Positions 42,652 to 51,162 of a stretch of 64,000 nt of DNA are shown here, piece by piece. The notes beneath the pieces were generated by a model. The model was not told where the DNA came from and did not search any database. It worked only from the letters and a program-made list of their open reading frames with translations. Each line of letters starts with the position of its first letter. Position 1 is the stretch's first letter. This stretch comes from Arthrobacter_D sp015752045. GTDB taxonomy: Bacteria; Actinomycetota; Actinomycetes; Actinomycetales; Micrococcaceae. The translations under genes and the position numbers were made by a program. The stretch spans positions 139,303 through 203,302 of the forward strand of contig NZ_JADOUS010000008.1 of NCBI RefSeq assembly GCF_015752045.1, given 5' to 3'.

Positions 42652-43880
42652 GCCAGCCCCCGTTCGCGCAGGGAGGCGAGGGCGCCGTCGTCGACCCCCA
42701 CCTCCGCGAGCATCTCGGCGGTGTGCGCGCCGAGCGCCGGACCGGGCCAGCGGATGGTCCCGGTGGTGCGGCTGAGCCGCGGGAACACGTTCTGCTGGGC
42801 GACGGGGCCGAGGACCGGATGCTGCACCTCGGTGATGGACTCCCGTGCGATGTACTGCGGGTCGGCGAGCATGTCCACGGGCCGGAAGATCTTGCCCGCC
42901 GGGACGCCGTGCTCCTCGAGCGACGCCTCCAGCGCGGCGGCGTCCTGCGTGGAGGTGTACGCGGCGATGAGGTCGTCGAGTTCCTCCTGCCGCTCGCCCC
43001 GCGCGCCGTGGGTGGCGTACCTAGGGTCGGTCGCGAGCTCGGGCCGGCCCAGGACGGCTGCGAGCCGACCGAACACCGTGTCCTGGTTCGCCGCGATGAG
43101 CACCCACTTGCCGTCCCGGGTCGGGTACACGTTGCTCGGTGCGACGTTCGGGAGGATCGCCCCGGTCCGCTCCCGCTGGTACCCCGAGATCTGCCACTCC
43201 GGCACCAGGGATTCCATGACGCCGAGCACCGCCTCGTAGATCGCCGAGTCCACCACCTGCCCGCGCCCGCTTACCTCGCGCTCGCGGACGGCGGCGAGGG
43301 CGCCGATGGTCGCGAAGAGGGCGGCGAGGGTGTCGCCGATCGAGATGCCCATGCGCGACGGCGGGGTGGACGGATCGCCGACCACGTAGCGGAGGCCGCC
43401 CATCGCCTCGCCGATCGCCCCGTAGCCGGCACGCTGGGCGTAGGGCCCGTCCTGCCCGAACCCTGAGACGCGCACCATGATCAGGCCGGGATTCGCTTCC
43501 GCCAGGGTCGCGTAGTCGAGCCCCCAGCGTTCCATCGTCCCCGGCCGGAAGTTCTCGACGACGATGTCCGCCGTGCCGATGAGCTTCCGTGCGAGGTCCT
43601 GGGCCTCGGGGTCGCGCAGGTTCAGGGTCACCGAGCGCTTGTTCCGCCCGACGACGGACCACCAGAGCGACTGCCCCTGCGGCAGCTGCCGGCCCCACTG
43701 GCGCAGCGGGTCGCCCGCCGCCGGGTCCTCGATCTTGACGACGTCGGCGCCGAGGTCCCCGAGGAGCTGGCCGCAGAACGGACCGGCCAGGAGCTGGCCC
43801 ATCTCCACCACGCGTAGACCCGCGAGGGGGCCCGTGGCGGGTGCGTCGGCGGATGCTTCAGCGAACGGGTCGGCAGTCAT
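42648..43880 (-). CDS. Class III CoA transferase (CaiB/BaiF family)
   Basis: A 410-residue CoA transferase. It starts near PLAGLRVVEMGQLLAGPFCGQLLGDLGADVVKIE, the classic CaiB N-terminus, has NKRSVTLNLRDPE, IVVENFRPGTMERWGL, and the active-site aspartate region SRMGISIGDTLAALFA. It moves CoA from a donor such as succinyl-CoA to an acid. Coupling to an HMG-CoA lyase-type enzyme points to 3-hydroxy-3-methylglutarate or a similar branched dicarboxylate as acceptor. First gene of its operon, 204 bp from the divergent hydantoinase genes. Confidence 0.92.
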   Translation of the reverse strand: MTADPFAEASADAPATGPLAGLRVVEMGQLLAGPFCGQLLGDLGADVVKIEDPAAGDPLRQWGRQLPQGQSLWWSVVGRNKRSVTLNLRDPEAQDLARKLIGTADIVVENFRPGTMERWGLDYATLAEANPGLIMVRVSGFGQDGPYAQRAGYGAIGEAMGGLRYVVGDPSTPPSRMGISIGDTLAALFATIGALAAVREREVSGRGQVVDSAIYEAVLGVMESLVPEWQISGYQRERTGAILPNVAPSNVYPTRDGKWVLIAANQDTVFGRLAAVLGRPELATDPRYATHGARGERQEELDDLIAAYTSTQDAAALEASLEEHGVPAGKIFRPVDMLADPQYIARESITEVQHPVLGPVAQQNVFPRLSRTTGTIRWPGPALGAHTAEMLAEVGVDDGALASLRERGLA

Positions 43881-43924
43881 CGGCAGGCCTCCGGGCTTCG
43901 GATCAGCACGGGCGGGGCGCCCGA

Positions 43925-44030
43925 ACGTATACAACTTCACACCGCAGGCGGGGTGAGTCAAGGAGATGACGCGACCGGTCCAAGTAGTTGTATGCAATCC
44001 ATTGACCTGCCGACGGGGCGCCCCTACGCT
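43925..44030. promoter_or_regulatory. Divergent control region: two GntR-type operators and a promoter
   Basis: ACGTATACAA (43925-43934) and TTGTATGCAA (43988-43997) each match the palindrome TTGTATACAA in eight or nine of ten positions and lie exactly 63 bp apart, about six helical turns. The second is immediately upstream of a promoter TTGACC (44002-44007), 17-bp spacer, TACGCT (44025-44030) for the hydantoinase operon. The GntR protein encoded at 41027 is the likely binder. Confidence 0.72.
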
Positions 44031-44084
44031 GACTGGCAGCGAGGCCGGCGTGCCCGCGACGATCAACCAACCTGAGGAGAACTG

Positions 44085-46187
44085 ATGGCGTTTCGGCTCG
44101 GCGTAGACGTGGGCGGCACGTTCACGGACATCCTCCTCATCAACGGGGCCACCGGCGAGACCCACCGGTACAAGACGGCCTCCACCCCCCAGGACCAGTC
44201 CATCGGGGTCCTGCACGGCATCGAGCAGGTCTGCAGGGCCGCAGGCGTCCCGATGTCCGAGGTCACCGAGGTGCTGCACGGCACCACCGTGGCCACCAAC
44301 GCGATCCTCGAGCACAAGGGTGCCCGCGTGGGCCTGGTGACCACGAAGGGCTTCCGGCAGGTGCTGCAGATCGCCCGGTCGTTCGTGCCCGGCGGCCTGG
44401 CGGGCTGGATCATCTGGCCCAAACCGGAGCCGCTCGCCGATCTCGAGGACACCGTGGAGGTCAGCGAGCGCACCACGACCACCGGAGAGGTGCGCATACC
44501 GCTCGATGACGACGACGTCCGCACCCAGCTCCGCCGCCTGAAGAAGCGCGGCATCGAGGCCCTGAGCATCAGCCTCATCAACTCCTACGCCAACGGCGAC
44601 CACGAGGCGCGCATCGCCGAGCTCGCCGCCGAGGAACTGCCCGGCGTCCCCGTCTCCCGCTCGTCGATCGTGCTGCCCGAACTCCGCGAGTACGAGCGCA
44701 CCATCACCACGGTCGCCAACGCCTACGTGCAGGGCCAGGTCTCGCGCTACGTCGGCAACCTCGAGGACAAGCTGGACGCCGCCGGTATCGAGGGCCACCT
44801 CTCCATCCTCAGGAGCGACGGCGGCCTCGTCTCCGGCAATGTCGCCGCGGACAACCCCGTGTCCCTGCTGCTCTCCGGGCCGGCGGGCGGCGTGACCGGC
44901 GCCGTGTGGGCCGCCGAGCAGGCAGGCTTCAAGAACCTCCTCACCTTCGACATGGGCGGCACCTCCACCGACGTCGCCCTCGTCCAGGACCTCACGCCGC
45001 GCATCGGCCGCGAGACCACCGTCGGGGACCTCACCGTCCGCGCCACCTCGGTGGACGTCCGCACGGTCGGCGCCGGCGGCGGGTCGATCGCGCACGTCCC
45101 CCAGCTCACCGGCGCCCTGCGCGTCGGTCCGCAGTCCGCGGGCGCGGTGCCCGGCCCGGCGTCGTACGCCAAGGGCGGCACCGAGCCGACGGTGACCGAC
45201 GCGAACGTGGTGCTCGGATTCCTCCCCTCGCAGCTGGCGGGCGGCGAGATCGGGCTCGACGTCGAGGCCGCCGCCACCGCGGTGAAGACCATCTCGGAGG
45301 CCCTCGGCCTGGACAGCATGGAGGCCGGGGCCGAGGGCATCATCGACATCGTCAACGAGAACATCTACGGCGCGCTGAAGCTCGTATCCACGCAGCAGGG
45401 GTTCGACCCGCGGGACTTCGCCCTCGTCGCCTTCGGCGGCGCCGGCCCGCTGCACGCCAACGCGCTCGGCAAACTGACGGGCGCGTGGCCGGTGATCATC
45501 CCGCCGTCGCCCGGTGTGCTCTGCGCCTACGGCGATGCGACCACGAGCCTCCGCGACGAATCGGCCCGCACCCTCGTGCGGCGGTTCAGCGAGCTCGAGG
45601 ACGCCCAGGTGCGTGCCGTCCTCGAGGAACTCGCCGCCACCGCGAAGGAATTGCTCCTCGCAGCGGGCCTCGAGGAGGCGGACCTGACGGTCACCTACTC
45701 CGCGGATCTGCGGTACCACGGGCAGGGCTTCGAGATCCCGATCGCCATCGACCTGCGGACCTTCGCCGAAAGCGGCGGCGACGGCGGCCTGACCGCCCTG
45801 CGCGCGGACTTCGACGCCGAGCACGAGCGGCTCTTCGCGTTCCTCCTCGACAACGAACACGAGTTCGTCACCGCGCGCGCCACGGTGAGCGGGCCGCGAC
45901 CCCAGGTCGCCTCGGTGACCCTCGACGCCGGACCCGAAGACCCCCTGCCCGCGTTGCGGAGCACGCACGCCATCTTCGTGGGCGGTCAGCACCAGGAGGC
46001 GTCCATCTACGACCGGCACCTGCTGAAGGCCGGCAACGTGATCACCGGTCCCGCCGTCGTCGCCGAGATGGACTCCACCACGCTGGTGCTGCCGGGGCAC
46101 GAGGCGACGGTGCACCACCACGGGAGCCTGCTCATCCGGCCGATCGAGCACGACGCCGCAACCACTTCGAGCCCGAGTGAGGACTGA
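44085..46187 (+). CDS. Hydantoinase/oxoprolinase A subunit (HyuA)
   Basis: A 700-residue HyuA-type ATP-binding subunit. It opens with RLGVDVGGTFTDILL (phosphate-binding loop of the ASKHA fold), then HGTTVATNAILEHKGARVGLVTTKGF, and has SGPAGGVTGAVWAAE, LLTFDMGGTSTDVALV and ALVAFGGAGPLHANAL. With HyuB it catalyses ATP-driven opening of hydantoins, 5-oxoproline or caprolactam, or carboxylation of ketones in some members. GAGGAG precedes the ATG. HyuB follows after three bases. Confidence 0.93.
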   Translation: MAFRLGVDVGGTFTDILLINGATGETHRYKTASTPQDQSIGVLHGIEQVCRAAGVPMSEVTEVLHGTTVATNAILEHKGARVGLVTTKGFRQVLQIARSFVPGGLAGWIIWPKPEPLADLEDTVEVSERTTTTGEVRIPLDDDDVRTQLRRLKKRGIEALSISLINSYANGDHEARIAELAAEELPGVPVSRSSIVLPELREYERTITTVANAYVQGQVSRYVGNLEDKLDAAGIEGHLSILRSDGGLVSGNVAADNPVSLLLSGPAGGVTGAVWAAEQAGFKNLLTFDMGGTSTDVALVQDLTPRIGRETTVGDLTVRATSVDVRTVGAGGGSIAHVPQLTGALRVGPQSAGAVPGPASYAKGGTEPTVTDANVVLGFLPSQLAGGEIGLDVEAAATAVKTISEALGLDSMEAGAEGIIDIVNENIYGALKLVSTQQGFDPRDFALVAFGGAGPLHANALGKLTGAWPVIIPPSPGVLCAYGDATTSLRDESARTLVRRFSELEDAQVRAVLEELAATAKELLLAAGLEEADLTVTYSADLRYHGQGFEIPIAIDLRTFAESGGDGGLTALRADFDAEHERLFAFLLDNEHEFVTARATVSGPRPQVASVTLDAGPEDPLPALRSTHAIFVGGQHQEASIYDRHLLKAGNVITGPAVVAEMDSTTLVLPGHEATVHHHGSLLIRPIEHDAATTSSPSED

Positions 46188-46190
46188 CCC

Positions 46191-48062
46191 ATGGCACAGC
46201 TGATCGAGACCTCCACCTCGCCCCTGACCGCGGTGGACGTGGACGTGGTGACGCTCGACCTCATCGAGAACGCCCTGCGCAGCGCCCGCTACGAGATGGA
46301 CGAGACCCTGTTCCGCACCGCGCTGTCCCCGGGCATCCGCGAGCAGCACGACGAGTTCCCGCTCATCGCCGACCCCGAGGGGAAGATGATCGTCGGCCAG
46401 TTCGGGCTCTCCATCCCGGACTTCCTGGCGAACTTCAGCGGCACCATCGAGGAGGGCGACGTCCTCATGACGTCGGACCCGTACTCCTGCGGCGCGGCCA
46501 TCAGCCACGCGAACGACTGGCTCGTGGTGATGCCCATCTTCTTCGAGGGGCGCATCGTCGGGTGGGCGTCGCAGTTCGGGCACATGACCGACGTCGGCGG
46601 GAAGACGCCGGCGTCCATGCCCACGGACGCGCGGACCATCTTCGAGGAGGGCGTGATCATCCCGCCCTTCAAGCTGTACCGGAAGGGCGAGCGGGACGAC
46701 ACGGCGCTCGGCATCATCCTCAACCAGGTGCGCAAGCCCGACTGGAACCGTGCAGACCTCAACGGGATCGTCGCCGCCTGCCGGACGGCGTCGCGCCGGG
46801 TCCAGGAGATGTGCGCCCGGTTCGGCGTGGACACCTACACGTCCGCGCTGAACGCCCTACTGGACCGGAACTACCGCGCCATGAAGGTGCTGCTCGCGCT
46901 GGTGTTCGAGGAGGGCAAGCCACTCTCCTTCACGGACTACATCGACGACGACGGCCGCGGGTACGGCCCGTACGAGCTCACGATGACCATCACGCGCACG
47001 GGCGACAAGGTGCTGATCGACCTCACGGGCAGCAGCCCGCAGGCGCAGGGGCCCATCAACTACTACATCAACGAGAACCTGATCCGGATGTTCTTCGGCA
47101 TCTACATGATCACCGTCGCGGACCCGCAGATCCTCTGGAACGACGGCTTCTATCCGCTCGTGGACGTGGAGATCCCGGAGAACTCGTTCTGGAAGCCGGC
47201 CTATCCGGCGGCGCTCAACGGCAGGAACCACGGCATCGGCCGGCTGTTCGACCTCTTCGGCGGGCTCCTCGGCCAGGCGAACCCGGACCTGCTCAACGCG
47301 GCCGGCTTCTCCTCCTCCCCGCACTTCATGTACTCGGGGAACTACAGCGCCGGCGAGCGGAAGGGCGAGTGGTTCCAGCTGTACTCGATCGGCTTCGGCG
47401 GCATCCCCGGGCGTCCCGTGGGCGACGGGCCGGACGGCCATTCGCTGTGGCCCTCCTTCGTCAACATCCCGTGCGAGTACCTGGAGAGCTACTACCCGCT
47501 GATCATCGACCGCTGGGAGACCATCCCGGACACCGGCGGCGCGGGCCTGCACCGTGGCGGCAACGGCGTGGACGTCGCCTACCGGTTCCTCGAGGCCGGC
47601 ACCATCGCCATCCACGACGACCGCTGGCTCACCTACCCGTGGGGCGTCAAGGGCGGCGAGCCCGGCGCGCGCGGCACCAAGTGGATCGACCGGGCGGACG
47701 GCACGCGCGAGGTCCTCGGCTCCAAGGTGCACGACGTCGCCGTCGGCAAGGACGACGTGCTCCACTTCGTGACGTGGGGCGGCGGCGGCTGGGGTGATCC
47801 GCTCGCCCGCGACCCGGAACTGGTGTGCAAGGAGGTGCGGCGTGGACTTGTGACGCAGGCCGGCGCGCGGACGTACGGGGTGGTGTGCGACGACGACGGC
47901 GAGCTCGACGCCGCTGCCACGTCCTCCCTGCGCGCGTCTATGCGGGAAGGCCGCGAGGAGCCGCTGCCGCTGTTCAACCGCGGCGACACGATGGAGAACC
48001 TGCTGGCCAACAGCATGGCCGAGACCGGGCGGCCGGCCCCCACGCCTCCGCTGGCGGTGTAG
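46191..48062 (+). CDS. Hydantoinase B/oxoprolinase subunit (HyuB)
   Basis: A 623-residue HyuB-type subunit. Marks are LDLIENALRSARYEMDETLFRTALSP, VGWASQFGHMTDVGGKTP, the acidic glycine loops LFGGLLG and AGLHRGGNGVDVAYRF, and LHFVTWGGGGWGDPLARD near the C-terminus. It is the partner of HyuA in an ATP-dependent lactam-type hydrolase or carboxylase. The stop codon overlaps the GTG of the isochorismatase-type gene by one base. Confidence 0.93.
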   Translation: MAQLIETSTSPLTAVDVDVVTLDLIENALRSARYEMDETLFRTALSPGIREQHDEFPLIADPEGKMIVGQFGLSIPDFLANFSGTIEEGDVLMTSDPYSCGAAISHANDWLVVMPIFFEGRIVGWASQFGHMTDVGGKTPASMPTDARTIFEEGVIIPPFKLYRKGERDDTALGIILNQVRKPDWNRADLNGIVAACRTASRRVQEMCARFGVDTYTSALNALLDRNYRAMKVLLALVFEEGKPLSFTDYIDDDGRGYGPYELTMTITRTGDKVLIDLTGSSPQAQGPINYYINENLIRMFFGIYMITVADPQILWNDGFYPLVDVEIPENSFWKPAYPAALNGRNHGIGRLFDLFGGLLGQANPDLLNAAGFSSSPHFMYSGNYSAGERKGEWFQLYSIGFGGIPGRPVGDGPDGHSLWPSFVNIPCEYLESYYPLIIDRWETIPDTGGAGLHRGGNGVDVAYRFLEAGTIAIHDDRWLTYPWGVKGGEPGARGTKWIDRADGTREVLGSKVHDVAVGKDDVLHFVTWGGGGWGDPLARDPELVCKEVRRGLVTQAGARTYGVVCDDDGELDAAATSSLRASMREGREEPLPLFNRGDTMENLLANSMAETGRPAPTPPLAV

Positions 48063-48820
48063 TGGCTGCTGATTCGGGCTCCGCGGGCGGCCCGTCTTCG
48101 CCTACAGAACCGTCCGGGAAGCCGGCTGTGGAGCCGTCCGGGGAGCCGGCTGCGGAATCGCCTGCAGGGCTCGCCGCGGGGGGTGCGGCGCCGTCCGGCG
48201 CTGTTCCCGCAGCGTCGTCGGGCTTCTCGTCCGGCTTCGACGGGACCCTGACGCCCGGCCGGCAGCGGGCGGTGATCGCGGTGGACCTGATGCGGGCGTA
48301 CTTCGACGCGTCGAGTCCGCTGTGCCTCCCGTCCGATGACAGCCTGGCCGGGGCCGCCGCCGTCCTGGCGTCGGCCCGGGCCGCCGGTGTCCCGGTGTTC
48401 CATACCGTGGTGCGATTCGACGACGCCGCGCACGGGGGAGTCTTCCTGCGGAAGGTCCCGGCGCTGCGGCTGCTCATCGGTCCGACGCCCAGAGAAGCAT
48501 CACCGATGGGTGAACTGATGCCCGAGGTGGCGCCGCGCGAGGGCGAGGAGGTGATCGTCAAGCAGTCGGCCAGCGCCTTCTTCGGCACCGAGCTGGCCGT
48601 CCTGCTGCGCGAGGCCGGGGTGGACACCGTGATCATCGTCGGCGTCAGCACGAGCGGGTGCGTCCGGGCGACGGCGGTCGACGCCATCCAGCACGACTTC
48701 GTGCCGATCGTGGTGCGGGACGCCGTCGGGGACCGGGAGGACGCGGTGCAGCGTGCGACGCTGTACGACCTGCAGGCCAAGTACGCGGAAGTGGTGGACC
48801 GGGCGGACCTCGCCTGGTGA
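48062..48820 (+). CDS. Isochorismatase-family cysteine amidohydrolase (N-carbamoylsarcosine amidase-like)
   Basis: A 252-residue protein from GTG 48062, which overlaps the HyuB stop codon. The first 55 residues are low-complexity (Pro/Ser/Gly/Glu/Ala) with a repeated PSGxPAxE unit encoded by two 24-bp direct repeats (48107-48154). The catalytic domain begins AVIAVDLMRAYFD (catalytic Asp), has VKQSASAFFGT (Lys) and VGVSTSGCVRATAVDA (nucleophile Cys). N-carbamoylsarcosine amidase and maleamate amidohydrolase share these motifs. Next to HyuAB it could hydrolyse the N-carbamoyl acid produced by ring opening. Confidence 0.85.
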   Translation: MAADSGSAGGPSSPTEPSGKPAVEPSGEPAAESPAGLAAGGAAPSGAVPAASSGFSSGFDGTLTPGRQRAVIAVDLMRAYFDASSPLCLPSDDSLAGAAAVLASARAAGVPVFHTVVRFDDAAHGGVFLRKVPALRLLIGPTPREASPMGELMPEVAPREGEEVIVKQSASAFFGTELAVLLREAGVDTVIIVGVSTSGCVRATAVDAIQHDFVPIVVRDAVGDREDAVQRATLYDLQAKYAEVVDRADLAW

Positions 48821-48836
48821 CGATCGGCCGCTCACC

Positions 48837-48910
48837 CGCTAGCGGCCCGTCGGTGAAGCTGTCAACCGGTTGACGGCTCAGCCGCTAGCAGCCTGTCGGT
48901 GAAGCTGTCA
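48837..48910. repeat. 28-bp direct repeat pair
   Basis: CGCTAGCGGCCCGTCGGTGA plus AGCTGTCA at 48837-48864 recurs with two substitutions at 48883-48910. Both end in GTCA followed by a short inverted element (ACCGGTTGAC and GTCGCCTGAC). It lies between two convergent genes just before the terminator. Confidence 0.7.
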
Positions 48911-48919
48911 GTCGCCTGA

Positions 48920-48960
48920 CACGACGATGCCCGGCACGCTCGGTGCCGGGCATCGTCGTG
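48920..48960. terminator. Bidirectional terminator, perfect 18-bp stem
   Basis: Arms CACGACGATGCCCGGCAC (48920-48937) and GTGCCGGGCATCGTCGTG (48943-48960) with a five-base GCTCG loop. It is the best hairpin in the window and sits between the convergent isochorismatase-type and alpha/beta hydrolase genes, so it can serve both. Confidence 0.85.
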
Positions 48961-48970
48961 GGGTCTTCGA

Positions 48971-49978
48971 TCAGCTGTCCAACAGTTCCGTGATTCCCTG
49001 GTCGATGAACTGCTGGTCCACGGGATTGAAGGGAGCAAGATGCCCCCAGATGGTGGGAATGGGCCTCGTGGTCGCGCCCGGTATGTGGCCGGCTTCGTAC
49101 TCGCTGTCGATGGGTGGGAAGTACCGGTCCGTTTCGGCATTCATGATGATCGTCTTCGCGCGGATGGCTCCGAGTGCGGCATCGAAGTCACCGCCGAAGT
49201 TCGGATGGTCTCCGAGATCATTGTGCTTCCACGTCTGGATCTGGGCGAGCAGGTCGTTCGCGTCGCATTTGAGGAAGAACGGGTCCCAGAAGATCTCGAT
49301 GAATTCCTCGATACTGCTCGCGCCGAATCCGCGGTATACCTCTTCGCGGTAAAACGCTTCTGAAAAACCCCATCCGGCGTAGATGGAGGCGAAGGTCCGG
49401 AGGCCGCGGACCGGGGGTTTGTCGCCGTAGAAACCGTCGTTCCAGTCGGGATCGGCGGTGATGGCCCGCGTCAGCGCGTGCAGGAACACCTTGTTGTACT
49501 GTGCCGTGCGGGCGGAGCCGGAGATCGGCGCGATGGCCTGCACCATCTCCGGGTGCAGTGCCGCCCACGCATACGCCTGGCAGGCACCCATGGACCAGCT
49601 CGACACGAGCCGGATCTTCTCGATACCGAATTCCTCCGTCACGAGCCGGTACTGCGCATTGATGTTGTCATAGGCGGTGACCCGCGGAAATGTGCCCCTG
49701 CCGAACGGGGGAGGTGTGTTGCTCGGCGAGGAAGAAACGGCCGCGCCGAAGTGGTTAGGCACGATGATGAAGTACTTGCTCGGTTTCAGGGCGCGGTCCT
49801 CGCCCGTCATCCACATGGCAGTGTCAGCCGGAGTGGCGGTGAACCAGGTCGGGCAGATCACGACGTTGTCCTTGGCTTCATTCAGCTCACCCAGCGTCGT
49901 GTACCCCAACTGAGCGGACGGAAGGACCGAGCCCTTCTGAAGGCTGAAATCCCCCAGGTCGAAAAGCCTATGCTCCAT
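48971..49978 (-). CDS. Alpha/beta hydrolase of the homoserine acetyltransferase (MetX)-like group
   Basis: A 335-residue protein. FSLQKGSVLPSAQLGYTTLGELN near the N-terminus and the nucleophile elbow VSSWSMGACQAYAWA match the MetX-like alpha/beta fold. Acid and base residues are in MNAETDRYFPP and IWGHLAPFNP. The usual GxSxG is SWSMG. Many such proteins are hydrolases, not acetyltransferases, and no methionine gene is nearby. The ATG at 49978 follows AAGGGAG; an extension to 50092 lacks a ribosome site. Confidence 0.85.
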   Translation of the reverse strand: MEHRLFDLGDFSLQKGSVLPSAQLGYTTLGELNEAKDNVVICPTWFTATPADTAMWMTGEDRALKPSKYFIIVPNHFGAAVSSSPSNTPPPFGRGTFPRVTAYDNINAQYRLVTEEFGIEKIRLVSSWSMGACQAYAWAALHPEMVQAIAPISGSARTAQYNKVFLHALTRAITADPDWNDGFYGDKPPVRGLRTFASIYAGWGFSEAFYREEVYRGFGASSIEEFIEIFWDPFFLKCDANDLLAQIQTWKHNDLGDHPNFGGDFDAALGAIRAKTIIMNAETDRYFPPIDSEYEAGHIPGATTRPIPTIWGHLAPFNPVDQQFIDQGITELLDS

Positions 49979-50141
49979 TACATTGCTCCCTTCGCCGGGG
50001 CTCCCTCGTTGGAGCTCAGCCTGATCGTACAGAGGACAGGACTCCGGGTATAGGAATAGCGGGCTCTTCGGACAATTGGTGGAGCCCACCACGCCGGCAC
50101 GCCATGCCGACGCCGGACCCTACTGGCGTAGGTCCCGGGTC

Positions 50142-50465
50142 CTATCGCGCCTGCGCCACCGGATACAGGTCCGTCGCCTCGAGCAGCACGGAGTCGATCC
50201 TCGCCGCCAGCGCACCGTCCGTCTCCGACGCCGCCTTGGCTTCGGTCCACCGCGGATCGGCGCCGAACGCCGCCCAGTTGGCCTTGGGGTCGCCGTCGTG
50301 CTCGAGGAGATACACGAGGACGTCGTCGCTCCCGACGGGCGTCCAGTAGCCGAGGCTCTTCATGTTGTGCTCGGTGAAGAGGCCGATGGTCGAGGAGCGG
50401 AAGCGCTCCACGAGGGCGTCCATCTTGCCGGGGTTGGCGGTATAGGTGCGCAGTTCGTAGGTCAT
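50142..50465 (-). CDS. NIPSNAP-family protein
   Basis: A 107-residue ferredoxin-like dimeric alpha/beta barrel protein. YELRTYTANPGKMDALVERFR at the N-terminus and the segment VYLLEHDGDPKANWAAFGADPRW are typical of NIPSNAP. The family has no settled enzymatic function; some members are linked to degradation of unusual compounds. ATG 50465 is the first start. It follows the alpha/beta hydrolase on the same strand with 163 bp between. Confidence 0.85.
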   Translation of the reverse strand: MTYELRTYTANPGKMDALVERFRSSTIGLFTEHNMKSLGYWTPVGSDDVLVYLLEHDGDPKANWAAFGADPRWTEAKAASETDGALAARIDSVLLEATDLYPVAQAR

Positions 50466-50586
50466 GGTTCTCCCGGTGCTTCCTGGTCTGGTGGTCCCAC
50501 CCAGACTAAGGCCGTCGTTCCGACGCAGTCGGAATGTCAGTGGTACGGGAAATCATGAATTGTCACCACCGTATGAAAGGAGTCGG

Positions 50587-51108
50587 ATGCTGGGAGCTCT
50601 CGTTGTGGGGGACGTGATCATGACCGCAAATGGCTTCGCCCCGCTGGTTGCTGCGCCCGTCGACGAAACCCTCCTGGACCTCCTCCTGCATCCGGCAGCA
50701 GAGGAGGCGTTCGAGTGGATGGTCAGCGTCGACGATCACTGCAGCACCTGGCATGACCTCGACTCGCGGGCCGAGGTGGTCCGTCTGGTCAGGCTGATCG
50801 CCACGGCGGGCGACTGGTTGATCCTCCAGTCCAAGAACCTCGACCACGGTCCCTCGGGCCGCTACGCCCAGGTCATGAACACGGGGAGCGGTTACCACCT
50901 GGAGGTCGCGTACCGCGATGACGCAGCAGTCCACAACTGGCGCATCGGAGTAGGCGCGGACGCGGTCGACGCCGGGAACAAGCCTCACGCCATCGTCGCG
51001 CCGATCCAGCAGCTCAAGTTCGCTGCGGTCACCGAGGTGCTGGATTCCTGGCTGCGCGGGCATGGCATACCCCTCGGGTACGGCGGGGCGCTGCACGTCT
51101 ACAGGTGA
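50587..51108 (+). CDS. Hypothetical soluble protein
   Basis: A 173-residue protein of unknown family. Features are a hydrophobic start (MLGALVVGDVIM), then FEWMVSVDDHCSTWHDLDS, GSGYHLEVAYRDD and a C-terminal LRGHGIPLGYGGALHVYR. The composition and even secondary-structure pattern support a real gene. AAAGGAG lies four bases before ATG 50587; ATG 50620 is a possible alternative and gives a start MTANGFAPL. No partner is evident. Confidence 0.65.
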   Translation: MLGALVVGDVIMTANGFAPLVAAPVDETLLDLLLHPAAEEAFEWMVSVDDHCSTWHDLDSRAEVVRLVRLIATAGDWLILQSKNLDHGPSGRYAQVMNTGSGYHLEVAYRDDAAVHNWRIGVGADAVDAGNKPHAIVAPIQQLKFAAVTEVLDSWLRGHGIPLGYGGALHVYR

Positions 51109-51162
51109 GCCCCGGACGCCTCGATTGTCGCCACCGCCGGCGGTAACGACAGCCGGGAGACG

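Noticed and set aside
43881..46583. Minus-strand extension of the CoA transferase frame to 1311 codons
   Set aside because: The upstream part is antisense to HyuA and crosses the promoter region. The CaiB N-terminus starts at 43880.
48971..49978. Naming the alpha/beta hydrolase metX
   Set aside because: The fold matches, but no methionine genes are nearby and many homologs are hydrolases of other function.
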